Of a stretch of DNA of 64,000 nt, positions 32,280 through 41,330 are shown in pieces. The position numbers and the translations under genes are program-made. The DNA is taken from positions 124,001-188,000 of the forward strand of contig NZ_QOHF01000003.1 in NCBI RefSeq assembly GCF_003319115.1. Direction: 5' to 3'. The notes under the pieces were generated by a model, which was not told the DNA's origin, made no database searches, and saw nothing but the letters and a program-made list of their open reading frames with translations. Source of the DNA: Geodermatophilus sp. TF02-6. GTDB lineage: Bacteria > Actinomycetota > Actinomycetes > Mycobacteriales > Geodermatophilaceae. Positions within the stretch are counted from its first letter, which is position 1. Each line of letters begins with the position of its first letter.

Positions 32280-33662
32280 TCAGCGGCTCGCCGGTCGGTC
32301 GACGGACGGCCGCCCGCGGCCGGCGAGCGCGTCCTCGACCGCGGCGGTCAGCGCGCGCACGTCCTCGGTGGAGCGGCCGGTGGGCGGCTCGGCCAGGGTC
32401 TGCTCGGTCAGCAGCCGGCACTGGTGGCGGACGGCGTCGCGCTGCACCGGACTGCGGGTCCGCCAGCCCACCTCGGCCAGCAGCGTGTACAGCCGGGTGA
32501 CAACCGCGGCGTCGCCGCGGCCGTACCCGCGGACCTGGGTGACGCCGAGGTCGAGCAGCTCGGGGAACGCCCACGAACGCACGGTCACCCGCTCCCGGCC
32601 GACCTCGTCGTCCAGCCGCCGGTGCCACGTGTCGCGTTCGGTGAGGCTGCCCAGCAGGGCCGAGACGTGGGAGAGCGCGTGCACCGCGGTCGTCGGGTCG
32701 TTGATGCCGGGGGAGAGGGCCCGGGCGGCGATGTCGACCAGCTTGCGCAGCCCGTAGCCGGGGTCGGCGACGTCGGCCCGCTCGTGGCCGACGAGGACGG
32801 CGTCGGCGAGGGCGTGCTCGAGCCCGCCGCCGGGGGAGCTGCTGCCGGCGTCGTCGGGCCAGACCCAGGCCAGCGGGGTGCCTTCGACGACCGCGTCGCC
32901 GGGCCGCCGGTCGACGCGCAGCGCGACGCCGGCGTCGGCGGCCGCCCGCAGCAGGTCCCCCTCCTGCACCCGGACGAGGAAGCCGCTGTGGCGGGCACAC
33001 AGCGGGCGTGCCCGGTCGGGCAGCAGCGGCAGCGGGCCGTCGGGTTGGTCGTCGTCCTCCTGCCAGCGCCGCAGGCGGGCGAGGGTGGTGGTGGCCTCGG
33101 CGTGGACGTCGCGCATCATCGTCTCCACCCGCAGCTGCCGCGTCTGGTGGGACAGGAAGGCCAGCAGCGCGGCCACGGAGCCCAGGGTGAACAGGAAGGC
33201 CACGGTCACCGACAGCCGGGGCACGAAGGCGCCGGCGCCGGACTCGTCGGCCGACCGGACGCCACGCAGCACCATGAGCGCGAACACGAACGTGCCCAGC
33301 AGCACCCCCAGGCAGACCTGCACGACCCGGTCGCGGACGAAGGTCTGCAGCAGCCGCGGCGAGTACTGGCTGCTGGCCAGCTGCAGGGTCACGATGGTCA
33401 GGGAGAACAGCAGCGTGGTGACCGAGATCAGCGAGCCGGCGATGGTCTCGAGGATGCTGCGCGCCGCCGAGGGGCCGCCGCCGAAGACGTAGGCCAACGG
33501 CTCCTCCCCGCTGCCCTGCAGCGCCTCGTCGACGGCCGGCAGGCCGATGCCCAGGCCGATGGCGAGCAGGATCGCCGCGGCCGGCAGCGGCCACAGCGCA
33601 CCGGTGACGGCCTGCCGCGCCCGGGCCCAGGCCACGTCGTGCGGTCCGCGTCGCCGGCCCAT
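32280..33662 (-). CDS. DUF2254 family membrane protein
   Basis: A 460-aa protein with four membrane helices in the first 200 residues. The block VTTLLFSLTIVTLQLASSQYSPRLLQTFVRD is the hallmark of DUF2254. The C-terminal half is soluble and ends Asp/Arg-rich; DIAARALSPGINDPTTAVHAL is the second family signature. The function is unknown; the layout recalls a channel with a cytoplasmic domain. ATG start with GGGGAGG nearby. Upstream it faces the small membrane protein gene at 33798. Confidence 0.9.
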   Translation of the reverse strand: MGRRRGPHDVAWARARQAVTGALWPLPAAAILLAIGLGIGLPAVDEALQGSGEEPLAYVFGGGPSAARSILETIAGSLISVTTLLFSLTIVTLQLASSQYSPRLLQTFVRDRVVQVCLGVLLGTFVFALMVLRGVRSADESGAGAFVPRLSVTVAFLFTLGSVAALLAFLSHQTRQLRVETMMRDVHAEATTTLARLRRWQEDDDQPDGPLPLLPDRARPLCARHSGFLVRVQEGDLLRAAADAGVALRVDRRPGDAVVEGTPLAWVWPDDAGSSSPGGGLEHALADAVLVGHERADVADPGYGLRKLVDIAARALSPGINDPTTAVHALSHVSALLGSLTERDTWHRRLDDEVGRERVTVRSWAFPELLDLGVTQVRGYGRGDAAVVTRLYTLLAEVGWRTRSPVQRDAVRHQCRLLTEQTLAEPPTGRSTEDVRALTAAVEDALAGRGRPSVDRPASR

Positions 33663-33797
33663 GGTCGCCTCCCCGCTGCGCCGCCGTCCGGGTGACGGTC
33701 GTGCGGCCAGTCTGCCCAGGGTGGCGCCGGGCCGCGGCCGGGCGGGTCCGGCCGGTGGGGTGCCCGCTGTCGGTGGCGGCCGGCCTACGGTGGACCG

Positions 33798-34157
33798 GTG
33801 GAGCTCCCGGTCCGGGCGAGGGCGTTGGCGGCGGCGCTGGGCGGGTCGGGGGTGCTGCACCTGGTGCGGCCGCGGACGTTCGAGTGGCTGGTGCCACCCG
33901 AGCTCGGCGACGCGCGCGCCTGGGTGGTGGGCACCGGGGTCGCCGAGATCGCGGCGGCCGGGTTGATGGTCGTACCGGCGACCCGCCGCGCCGGGGGACG
34001 GCTCGCGACGGCGCTGCTGGTCGGCTTCGTCCCGGCGCACCTGCACACGTTCCGGGTGGTGCCGCGGCGGCCGGTGCCGGTCGCGCTGGCCGCCGTCCGG
34101 CTGCCGCTGCAGGCGCCGCTGATCGCCACCGCGCTGCGGGTGGCCCGCGGCCGGTGA
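33798..34157 (+). CDS. Small DoxX-like membrane protein
   Basis: A 119-aa protein with about four helices (ALAAALGGSGVLHLV, AWVVGTGVAEIAAAGLMVV, LATALLVGFVPAHLHTF, LAAVRLPLQAPLIATAL). FEWLVPPELGDARAWVVGTG is reminiscent of the DoxX-like group in Actinobacteria. The GTG start has only a weak ribosome binding site. It overlaps or abuts the PIG-L gene (a GTGA at 34154-34157), so the two are probably cotranslated. Confidence 0.7.
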   Translation: MELPVRARALAAALGGSGVLHLVRPRTFEWLVPPELGDARAWVVGTGVAEIAAAGLMVVPATRRAGGRLATALLVGFVPAHLHTFRVVPRRPVPVALAAVRLPLQAPLIATALRVARGR

Positions 34158-34207
34158 CCCCGGTGCCCGAGCGCCTGGCACCGGAACCGGAGGAGCACAC
34201 TGCCGCC

Positions 34208-34930
34208 ATGCCCCCGGCTCCCATGCCCGACGACTGGCAGCGCGCGCTGGTCGTGGCCGCGCACCCCGACGACATCGAGTACGGCGCGGCCGCCGCCGTC
34301 GCTGTCTGGACCGCGGCCGGCAAGGAGGTCCACTACCTGCTGGCCACCCGCGGGGAGGCCGGGATCGCCGGGCTCTCGCCGGAGGAGGCCGGGCCGCTGC
34401 GCGAGGAGGAGGAGCGCCGCTCGGCCGCCGTCGTCGGGGTCGAGGAGGTGGAGTTCCTCGGCCACCGGGACGGCGTCCTGGAGGCCGGGCTGCCGCTGCG
34501 CCGCGACCTGGCCGCGGCGATCCGCCGGCACCGGCCGGAGCTGGTGCTCACCATGTGGGGCGGTGACACCTGGACCGCGCCGGGGGTCACGCCCGGGTAC
34601 CTCAACTCCGCCGACCACCGGGCGCTGACCCGCAGCGTGCTCGACGCGGTGGCCGACGCCGGCAACGAGTGGATCTTCCCGGACCTCCCCGAGCCGCGGT
34701 GGTCGGGCGTGCAGTACGTCGCGGTGCACTCGGTCGACCCCGAGCCGCCGCACGTGCTGGACGTGAGCGCCGCGGTGGAGAAGGCCGTCGCCTCGCTGAT
34801 CGAGCACCGCCGGTACCTCGAGGCCCTGTCCGACGAGCCGGTCGAGGAGCAGGCACGTCGACAGATCGACATGGCGACCCTGACCGAGGACGGCGGGCGG
34901 CGGGTCGGCTTTCGCCTCTACTGGGGCTGA
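34208..34930 (+). CDS. PIG-L family deacetylase
   Basis: A 240-aa metalloenzyme. LVVAAHPDDIEYGAAAAVA carries the AHPDD zinc motif, the mid-part SAAVVGVEEVEFLGHRDGVL is the standard second block, and LNSADHRALTRSVLDAV supplies the third metal His. Relatives remove acetyl groups from N-acetylglucosamine conjugates (mycothiol MshB, Mca) or similar sugars. I took ATG 34208; the frame also opens at GTG 34154 (GTGA overlap with the previous stop), and GGAGG near 34190 could serve either ATG 34208 or 34223. Substrate not defined. Confidence 0.88.
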   Translation: MPPAPMPDDWQRALVVAAHPDDIEYGAAAAVAVWTAAGKEVHYLLATRGEAGIAGLSPEEAGPLREEEERRSAAVVGVEEVEFLGHRDGVLEAGLPLRRDLAAAIRRHRPELVLTMWGGDTWTAPGVTPGYLNSADHRALTRSVLDAVADAGNEWIFPDLPEPRWSGVQYVAVHSVDPEPPHVLDVSAAVEKAVASLIEHRRYLEALSDEPVEEQARRQIDMATLTEDGGRRVGFRLYWG

Positions 34931-34978
34931 CCGCGCTCGACGGGTCGGAGGAGGAGTGCGTCTCCTAGACTGGGCGCA

Positions 34979-35390
34979 CGACGGACGAGTCGGCCGGGCG
35001 GTCGCGTCGGCGGGGGAGACCCCGCCGCCGAGGAACGTCCGGGCTCCACAGGGCAGGGTGGTCGCTAACGGCGACCCGGGGTGACCCGCGGGACAGTGCC
35101 ACAGAGAACAGACCGCCAGCGCTCGCGCTGGCAAGGGTGAAACGGCGGTGTAAGAGACCACCGCACACCGGGTGACCGGTGTGGCTCGGTAAACCCCACC
35201 CGGAGCAAGGTCGAGAGGGACGGCGGGTCGCACCGCCGTCCTGCGCAGGCGTTCGAGGGCTGCCCGCCCGAGCCTGCGGGTGGACCGCTCGAGCCTGCCG
35301 GCAACGGCAGGCCCAGATGGATGACCGCCCATCGGGACGCCGCGAGGCGCCCGTGGACAGAACCCGGCGTACAGGCCGACTCGTCCGTCG
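34979..35390 (+). ncRNA. rnpB: RNase P RNA (bacterial type A)
   Basis: The catalytic RNA that cuts pre-tRNA 5' ends. The ends pair: CGACGGACGAGTCGGCC (34979-34995) is the reverse complement of 35374-35390 (P1). Conserved parts visible are GAGGAACGTCCGGGCTCCAC (CR I), ACAGAGAACAGACCGCC, GGGTGAAACGGCGGTGTAAG (CR II/III area) and, near the 3' end, GGACAGAACCCGGCGTACAG (CR V). A possible -10 box TAGACT is at 34966-34971. Everything lies in one continuous fold of about 412 nt, normal for Actinobacteria. No protein gene overlaps. Confidence 0.96.
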
Positions 35391-35531
35391 CCCGCCGTCC
35401 ACTCCCTCTACGCGGCTCCGATCGCTGCCGCGACCGTGTTGCCCCGGACCCGGAGGGCGAGCAACCTGTGCCGAGCAGCGATGCCGTAGGGGCCCCGTCG
35501 ACCCCGAGAGCCCGGAAGAGGAGTGGCTGGC

Positions 35532-36152
35532 ATGCACGCCCGCTCGACCACGATCCACGGCGACCCGCAGTCGGTCGACGAGGCGATCGCCTACGTCCGT
35601 GACGAGGCCATGCCGGTGCTCCGGCAGATGGACGGCTGTGCCGGCCTGTCGATGCTCGCCAACCGCGACTCCGGCCACTGCATCGTCACGACCTCCTGGC
35701 GCGACGAGGAGGCCATGCACGCGAGCCAGCAGGGTGTCCGCTCCTCCCAGGACCGGACGGTCGAGGTCCTCGGCGGCCAGCCGGAGGTCGACGAGTGGGA
35801 GATCGCGGCGATGCACCGGGTGCACGAGACCCACCACGGGGCCTGCTCCCGCGTCACCTGGCTGCGCACCGACCCGGACGGGGTGAACCGCGCCGTGGAC
35901 GCCGTCCGCCTGTCCCTGATGCCCAAGCTCGACGACCTGCCCGGGTTCTGCAGCGTCAGCGTGATGGTGCGCCGCCGCGACGGGATGACCGTGTCGGCCG
36001 TCTCCTACGACAGCTGGGCGGACCTGGAGCAGGCGAGCGGAGGAGCGCGGGAGTTCCGGGGCGAGTTCGCCCCGGCCATGGGCATCGAGGTCCTCGACAC
36101 GGCCGAGTTCGACCTCGTCCTCGCCCACCTGGGCGTTCCCGAGACGATCTGA
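35532..36152 (+). CDS. Hypothetical protein, antibiotic-monooxygenase (ABM)-like double domain
   Basis: A 206-aa protein. Residues ~1-100 (STTIHGDPQSVDEAIAYVRD, LSMLANRDSGHCIVTTSWRD) and ~105-206 (FCSVSVMVRRRDGMTVSAVS) each look like a ferredoxin-like dimeric alpha-beta barrel unit, so it is probably a fused tandem. MHARSTTIHGD is the start: ATG 35532 with AGAGGAG about eight bases before. It follows rnpB by 140 nt, likely with its own promoter. No catalytic residues can be named; relatives bind haem or act on polyketides. Confidence 0.75.
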   Translation: MHARSTTIHGDPQSVDEAIAYVRDEAMPVLRQMDGCAGLSMLANRDSGHCIVTTSWRDEEAMHASQQGVRSSQDRTVEVLGGQPEVDEWEIAAMHRVHETHHGACSRVTWLRTDPDGVNRAVDAVRLSLMPKLDDLPGFCSVSVMVRRRDGMTVSAVSYDSWADLEQASGGAREFRGEFAPAMGIEVLDTAEFDLVLAHLGVPETI

Positions 36153-36237
36153 CCGCACCGGCCGGACGACGCGGCTCGGTCCGCGCCGTCCGGGTCACCG
36201 GTGCCGCCGCTCGGAGCCGCAGGAGGCTCTCCGCAGG

Positions 36238-37050
36238 TCAGGGTGTGGCAGCCAGGGCCGCGGTGACCACCACTGCGGTGTAGTGCATCGGGAAGCTGCC
36301 GCCCATCGCGTCCACGGCGGCTCCCATGCCGGCCAGCACCGCCTCCTGCACGGCCGGCGGGAGCTGGTTGTGCCCGCCCTGCGTGGGCACCAGGTCCAGC
36401 CACTCGTCCCGGGTGTAGGACCTCTCCCAGTCGAACCGCCACCGCTCTGGCTCGCCGAACGCGCCGGCTCGTCGCATCCCGTCGGCCGCCGTGTCGACCA
36501 TCACCGAGTACACCTCCAGGGCGGGCAGCCCCGGGCGGTAGACCCGCGCGGCCGGCGCGTCGGGCGCCACCCGCTCGTAGACGGCGGCGAAGGCCTGCGT
36601 CGTCTCGCGCGGCGGCTCGCCGACGTTCCAGAACACCGCCAGCCGACCGCCCGGCCGCAGCACCTGCGCCGCCTTCGCCCCGCCCACGGCCGCGTCCACC
36701 CAGTGCCAGGTCTGCCCGGCGACGACCGCGTCGAACGTCCGGCCCGCGGGGTCCCAGGCCTCGAGGGTCGCCACCTCCACCTCGACCCCGCCGCGTCGCG
36801 CGACGTCGGCCATGCGCGGATCGGGGTCGATCCCGAGCACCCGGCAGCCGGCTGCCCGGAACTGCCGGGCCGCCGTACCGGTGCCGATGCCGACGTCGAG
36901 GACGTCGGGCCCGGGGCTGGCGGCGACGATCCGGTCCACCAGGGCATCGGGGTAGGAGGGTCGGGTCCGGTCGTAGCGCTCGGCGTCCGACCCGAACGAC
37001 TCCGCCACCTGTCGGTGTCGATGGGGCTCGCCCTCGGGGGTGGCGGGCAT
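36238..37050 (-). CDS. Class I SAM-dependent methyltransferase
   Basis: A 270-aa protein. AESFGSDAERYDRTRPSYPD precedes motif I VLDVGIGTGTAARQF, with GIDPDPRM as the acidic motif II and VVAGQTWHWVD as motif IV. This is the UbiE/Methyltransf_11-like group with a C-terminal part (WRFDWERSYTRDEWLDL) typical of a family common in soil Actinobacteria. The acceptor is unknown. ATG start in a good context. It is alone on its strand, convergent with the ABM-like gene. Confidence 0.87.
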   Translation of the reverse strand: MPATPEGEPHRHRQVAESFGSDAERYDRTRPSYPDALVDRIVAASPGPDVLDVGIGTGTAARQFRAAGCRVLGIDPDPRMADVARRGGVEVEVATLEAWDPAGRTFDAVVAGQTWHWVDAAVGGAKAAQVLRPGGRLAVFWNVGEPPRETTQAFAAVYERVAPDAPAARVYRPGLPALEVYSVMVDTAADGMRRAGAFGEPERWRFDWERSYTRDEWLDLVPTQGGHNQLPPAVQEAVLAGMGAAVDAMGGSFPMHYTAVVVTAALAATP

Positions 37051-37167
37051 GCGCCCATCCGTAGTGGCCGCGCGCGCCCTCCGTCAACCGGCCCGGTCCG
37101 GCGGGCGGAGGGGTGTGCACGGTGCCGACAGCGGTCGCCGTCCGCACCTCGGCCGGGGGCGGACCGG

Positions 37168-37767
37168 TCAGCGCCCCGGCCCGCCCTGCCCGCCCATGAG
37201 CCGCCGGGCCGCCATGGCGGCGATGCCGGCGAGGGCGGCCTTCACCACGGGGTTGCTACCCGCGCCACCCGCGCCGCTCCCGCCGCCTCCGCCGAGCAGG
37301 TCACCGAGGCCGCCCCCTCCGCCGCCCCCGCCCAGCAGGCCGCCGAGGGCACCGCCTCCGCCGGCCCCGCCGAGGAGGCCGCCCAGGCCGCCCGCTCCGC
37401 CGCCCCCACCGAGCAGCGCGCCGAGCAGGCCGGGGTTCTGCTGGTGGATGCTGGAGGTCATCCCCGCCAGCGCGTCCGGGTCGGTGGACCGGCCGTCCCA
37501 CCCGGTGTCGACGCCCTGGGCCTGCGCGTACTCCTGCAGCTGGCCGGCGAACTGGTCGCGCTCCTCGGGCGCCATGTTGCCGAACGCGTCGCGTGCCGAG
37601 TCCTGGTAGGTCTGCGGGTCGACCTCCCCGGCGACCTCGGAGTAGCGCTGCCCGGCCTCCTCGTCGGAGATGCCGTCGTAGGGCGCTCCCTGCCGGTACC
37701 GGTCGATGAAGTCGCCGTACTCCTGCTGGCGGCCACCGCCGCCGATGAGCTCGTCGAGCAATCCCAT
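37168..37767 (-). CDS. Gly-rich protein with DUF937-like N-terminus
   Basis: A 199-aa protein. MGLLDELIGGGGRQQEYGDF is followed by a helical region (YRQGAPYDGISDEEAGQRYS) and then, from about residue 118, a Gly/Leu tract made of GGLGGLLGG and GGGGALGG repeats, before NPVVKAALAGIAAMAARRLM at the end. The N-terminus resembles DUF937/YidB-type proteins of unknown function. Despite the Gly tract it is not related to the peptides at 6771-7481: no MFED leader. Start ATG has GGGAGG five bases before. Confidence 0.75.
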   Translation of the reverse strand: MGLLDELIGGGGRQQEYGDFIDRYRQGAPYDGISDEEAGQRYSEVAGEVDPQTYQDSARDAFGNMAPEERDQFAGQLQEYAQAQGVDTGWDGRSTDPDALAGMTSSIHQQNPGLLGALLGGGGGAGGLGGLLGGAGGGGALGGLLGGGGGGGGLGDLLGGGGGSGAGGAGSNPVVKAALAGIAAMAARRLMGGQGGPGR

Positions 37768-38162
37768 GACAGCCTCCCGGCCGGATCTCCACGCAGCGGC
37801 GCCGGTGCAGGTGGCGCCGCCATCGGTCGGGTCCCCGCTACCCGGTCGGTCGCCCGCGGACTCCTCCGGATCGGCACAGGCTCTCCGCCCGTGCGCCGCG
37901 GCCACCACACCGCGGCACCTGCCCCGCACGAGCGGTGGCCCGGGCCTCGGATCCTGGGGACTCCGTGGCTGCGGCGACGAGACGGGGCAGGTCGAGGCGG
38001 GCGCCACCACGCCGGTCCGGACGAGGCGGTCGGGCAGCCGTGCGATCGACTGCCCGACCTGGGCCGGTCTGCGTGAGCTCCCGCAGAGGGCCGTGCGCTG
38101 CGGGTGCCCGGGCCAGGACAGCGGTGAACATGGGGGCGCGGACCGCGGGTACCGGCCGACCG
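37768..38162. other. Intergenic region with little recognisable content
   Basis: These 395 nt lie between two minus-strand genes. The right part will hold the end of the antiporter transcript and the left part the promoter of the Gly-rich gene. The only structure I see is GTCGGGCAG (38029-38037) pairing with CTGCCCGAC (38050-38058). No coding frame convinces me. Confidence 0.4.
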
Positions 38163-39746
38163 TCAGTCGACCACCTCGCGCCGGGAGAGGCGGACCTCCT
38201 CGATGTCGAGCCGGGTCTGCACCTGGCGCAGCACGGTGTCGTCGATGCGCCGCTCGTCGCGCAGCCGCAGCACGGTGGCCCGTTTGGTGGCGAGCACGGC
38301 AAGGCGCAGCGCGGTGTAGTCCTGCTCGTGGCGCAGCACCGGCTCGTCGTCCGCGCCGCCACCGTCGGCGCGCAGGACCTGCAGGTGCTCCTCGTACTCG
38401 GCGCGCAACCGGTCGACGACCTCCCGGTCGGTGCCGAGGTCGGCGGCGAGCCGCGGGAGCGCGGCGAGCGCCTCCTCGGTGGCGAGCGTCTGGGCGAGGT
38501 GGCGCTCCTCCTCCACCGAGGTGTCGCGGGGCAGCCGGGCCCAGCGCACGACGCCCGGGAGGAGCAGGGCCTGGGCCAAGGTGACCACGATGACCCCGGC
38601 GGTCACGAAGACGATCAGGTCGCGGTCGGGGAACGGGGCGCCCGACGCGACCGTCTCCGGGACGGCGAGGGCCGCGGCGAGCGAGACCGCGCCGCGGAAG
38701 CCGGTCGTCGCGCTGACCACCCGGGCCCGGGCGCCGACGCGGCGCAGGCGCTGCTGCGGACGGCGGTCCAGCAGCCGGATCAGGTAGGGAGTGGTGAACA
38801 GCCAGGCGAAGCGGGCTCCGGTGACCACCGCGGAGACGACGGCGACCGCGACCAGCCCGCGGGCGAGGTCGACGCTGGTCAGGCCGCGGACGGCCGCCTG
38901 CACCTCCAGGCCCACGAGGACGAAGAGCCCGCCGTTGAGCAGGAAGGTGGACAGCGACCAGAACGCCGTCGTCACCTGACGCGTGTCGGCCCGCGCCACA
39001 CGGGGGCCGGTCTGGCTCATGATCAGCCCGCACACCACGACGGCGAGCACCCCGGAGGCGGAGATCGCCTCGGCCAGCAGGTAGGCGGTGAACGGGATCA
39101 GGACGATGGCCACGCTCTCCAGCAGCGGGTCGTCCAGGCGGCGGCGGACCTGCACCGCGAGCCACGCCGTGACCGTCCCGGTCAGTGCCCCGCCCCCGTA
39201 GGAGAGCAGGAACAACCAGGAGACGTGCGGCACGCCGAGGTGCTCGGAGCCCACCGTGACGCCGACGGCCAGTCCGTAGACGACCAGGGCGGTGCCGTCG
39301 TTGACCAGGCTCTCCGCGCGCAGCATGGTGACGGTGCGGCGCGGCAGCGCCCGGGCGAGCACCCCGACCGCCGTGGCGTCGGTCGGCGCCAGGGCGGCGC
39401 CGAGCACCCACGCCGGACCCCACGGCAGCCCGAGGGCGTGCGCCGCCGCCGCCACGGCCGCGGCCGTCGCGACCACCAGTACGGTGCTCAGCAGGACGAT
39501 CGCCCGCAGGTTGCTGCGGATCTCCCGCAGCGACGTGGTCAGGCTCTCCCAGAACAGCAGCGCCGGCAGGAAGATCAGCAGCACCGCCTCGGATGGCAGG
39601 TGCACCTCGCGCAGCGCGGGCACGAACCCGAGCAGCACGCCGCAGGCGAGCAGCAGCACGGGCGGGGCGACCCGGAGGCGGCGGGCGAGCACGCTGCAGG
39701 CCAGCACCGCAGCACTCAGGACGACGATCAGTTCGAGACCGAGCAC
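38163..39746 (-). CDS. Na+/H+ antiporter, CPA1 family
   Basis: A 527-aa protein with 12 predicted helices in its first ~400 residues. GAALAPTDATAVGVLARAL and RAESLVNDGTALVVYGLA are the CPA1 ion-binding motifs (Asp in helix 5, ND in helix 6), and GFRGAVSLAAALAVP is the third. The C-terminal 120 residues are soluble and charged (VDRLRAEYEEHLQVLRADGG), as in NhaP/YjcE-type regulators of pH and Na+. GTG start with GGGAGGT eight bases before. Its promoter lies in the gap before the alpha-galactosidase gene. Confidence 0.93.
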   Translation of the reverse strand: MLGLELIVVLSAAVLACSVLARRLRVAPPVLLLACGVLLGFVPALREVHLPSEAVLLIFLPALLFWESLTTSLREIRSNLRAIVLLSTVLVVATAAAVAAAAHALGLPWGPAWVLGAALAPTDATAVGVLARALPRRTVTMLRAESLVNDGTALVVYGLAVGVTVGSEHLGVPHVSWLFLLSYGGGALTGTVTAWLAVQVRRRLDDPLLESVAIVLIPFTAYLLAEAISASGVLAVVVCGLIMSQTGPRVARADTRQVTTAFWSLSTFLLNGGLFVLVGLEVQAAVRGLTSVDLARGLVAVAVVSAVVTGARFAWLFTTPYLIRLLDRRPQQRLRRVGARARVVSATTGFRGAVSLAAALAVPETVASGAPFPDRDLIVFVTAGVIVVTLAQALLLPGVVRWARLPRDTSVEEERHLAQTLATEEALAALPRLAADLGTDREVVDRLRAEYEEHLQVLRADGGGADDEPVLRHEQDYTALRLAVLATKRATVLRLRDERRIDDTVLRQVQTRLDIEEVRLSRREVVD

Positions 39747-39897
39747 GGTGGACCTCCCAGGCGTCCGACGCCTCCCATCGTGCGCGCCCGGCCGGGCGGC
39801 GGGTGGACGGTCCGCGAGCGGGCGGACATGCTCGCCTGACGGCCGCAGTGCGCTCGTCGACGGCGGCCGGACGCGCCCGCACAGGGGGAGGCACCGG

Positions 39898-41238
39898 ATG
39901 CAGCACCTCGGGGACGTCCGGGTGGACCCCGGCCGGGCGCGGGTGTACGAGCACGGCTGGCAGTCGTGGAGCCCGGCGCTGGCCTACCGCGTCGGGGAGA
40001 CGCCCCTGCGGCCGGGCACGGAGGCGGCGCGGGTGATGAACTGGCGCCCGGACACCCGCCCGCCCGCCGACGCGTTCTGGGGCGAGGGGCTGCTCGCGGT
40101 CGACCCCGGCGACGGCAGCGGCATCCACGTCCTCGCCGCCCCGCCCGGGGCCGACCCGGTCCCGAGCATCCGGGCCGACGTCCGCGGGGACCGCGTCGTC
40201 CTCGCCGCCGACGGCGCCGTGGAGCACGCCGTCGACCCCGGCCCCGACGGGCTGCACGGCGCGCTGGGCCGCTGGGGGCAGACCCACGCCGCCCGCTGCG
40301 GCCTCGGGCCGCTGCGCCCCGCGCCCACCCTGTGGTGCTCCTGGTACCACTACTCCACCGACGTGACCGAGGCCGACGTCGAGGAGAACCTCGACGCGCT
40401 GGGCGAGCTCGACCTCGCCGTCGACGTGGTCCAGCTCGACGACGGGTACCAGGCCGAGATCGGCGACTGGCTGGTCGACTCCGGGCGGTTCGGCTCGCTG
40501 CGGGAGACGATCGGCCGGATCGTCGACCGCGGGTTACGCGCCGGCCTGTGGATCGCCCCGTTCCTCGTCTCCCCGCGCTCGGCCCTGGCGCGGGAGCACC
40601 CGCAGTGGCTGGTGCCGGAGGCGACCGCGGGGGTCAACTGGGGGCAGGAGCTGCGCGTCCTCGACGTCACCCACCCGGGCGCCGAGGCCCACCTGCGGAC
40701 GGTCTTCACGACCCTGCGCGGCATGGGCGTCGACTTCGTCAAGGCCGACTTCGTCTACGCCGGGGCCGTCCCGGGCCGGCGTGCCGACCGGACCGCCTCG
40801 GGGCAGGAGGCCTACCGGCGGGGGATGGCCGTCGTCCGCGAGTCGATCGGTGACGCCTACCTGCTCGGCTGCGGGGCCCCGATCCTGCCCAGCGTCGGGC
40901 TGGTCGACGCGATGCGGATCAGCCCGGACGTCGCCGTCCACTACTCCCCGACGCACGGCGGGGCGTTCGGCCCCTCCCAGTGGGCGGCGACCGCCAACGG
41001 CCGCGGGCGCGCCTGGCAGCACGGCCGGCTCTGGGTCAACGACTCCGACTGCCTGGTCGTCCGCCCGGCGGTGGAGCGGCGGGCGGAGTGGGCCGCCCAC
41101 GTCGAGCGCTACGGCGGGCTGCGGGCCAGCAGCGACCGGCTGCGCAACCTGGACGAGTGGGGCCTGGTGACCACCCGCCGCCTGGTCCGGCCGGTGCCGG
41201 CCGAACCGTTCGTCCTCGACGAAGCGGCGCTCGGCTGA
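39898..41238 (+). CDS. Alpha-galactosidase-like glycoside hydrolase (GH36 type)
   Basis: A 446-aa enzyme. WCSWYHYSTDVTEADVEENL opens the TIM barrel; VQLDDGYQAEIGDWLVDSG, GVDFVKADFVYAG (nucleophile Asp in K-A-D) and DAMRISPDVAVHY (acid/base Asp in the PD motif) are the GH36 signatures. It is shorter than the classical 700-aa enzymes because the large N-terminal beta domain is reduced, as in the small bacterial subfamily. The SLC45-type transporter and LacI regulator near it support galactoside use. ATG start with AGGGGGAG nine bases before. No signal peptide, so substrate is imported first. Confidence 0.87.
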   Translation: MQHLGDVRVDPGRARVYEHGWQSWSPALAYRVGETPLRPGTEAARVMNWRPDTRPPADAFWGEGLLAVDPGDGSGIHVLAAPPGADPVPSIRADVRGDRVVLAADGAVEHAVDPGPDGLHGALGRWGQTHAARCGLGPLRPAPTLWCSWYHYSTDVTEADVEENLDALGELDLAVDVVQLDDGYQAEIGDWLVDSGRFGSLRETIGRIVDRGLRAGLWIAPFLVSPRSALAREHPQWLVPEATAGVNWGQELRVLDVTHPGAEAHLRTVFTTLRGMGVDFVKADFVYAGAVPGRRADRTASGQEAYRRGMAVVRESIGDAYLLGCGAPILPSVGLVDAMRISPDVAVHYSPTHGGAFGPSQWAATANGRGRAWQHGRLWVNDSDCLVVRPAVERRAEWAAHVERYGGLRASSDRLRNLDEWGLVTTRRLVRPVPAEPFVLDEAALG

Positions 41239-41280
41239 CCCGGGGCGGGTCAGCCGAGCGCCGCTTCGTCGGCCCCGTCC

Positions 41281-41330
41281 CGGGCCCCGGCCGCGAGCCT
41301 GCGAAGGGTGGGGAGGACGGGGACGCTCCT
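41281..41330. repeat. GC-rich dispersed repeat, copy 4
   Basis: CGGGCCCCGGCCGCGAGCCTGCGAAGGG type core, then GGGGAGGACGGGGACGCTCC. It fills the gap between the convergent alpha-galactosidase and transporter stops. Confidence 0.6.

Noticed and set aside
37168-37767. A fourth member of the leader-peptide family
   Set aside because: It is Gly-rich but lacks MFED...LLPARTTMQ and has a DUF937-like N-terminus with a different architecture.
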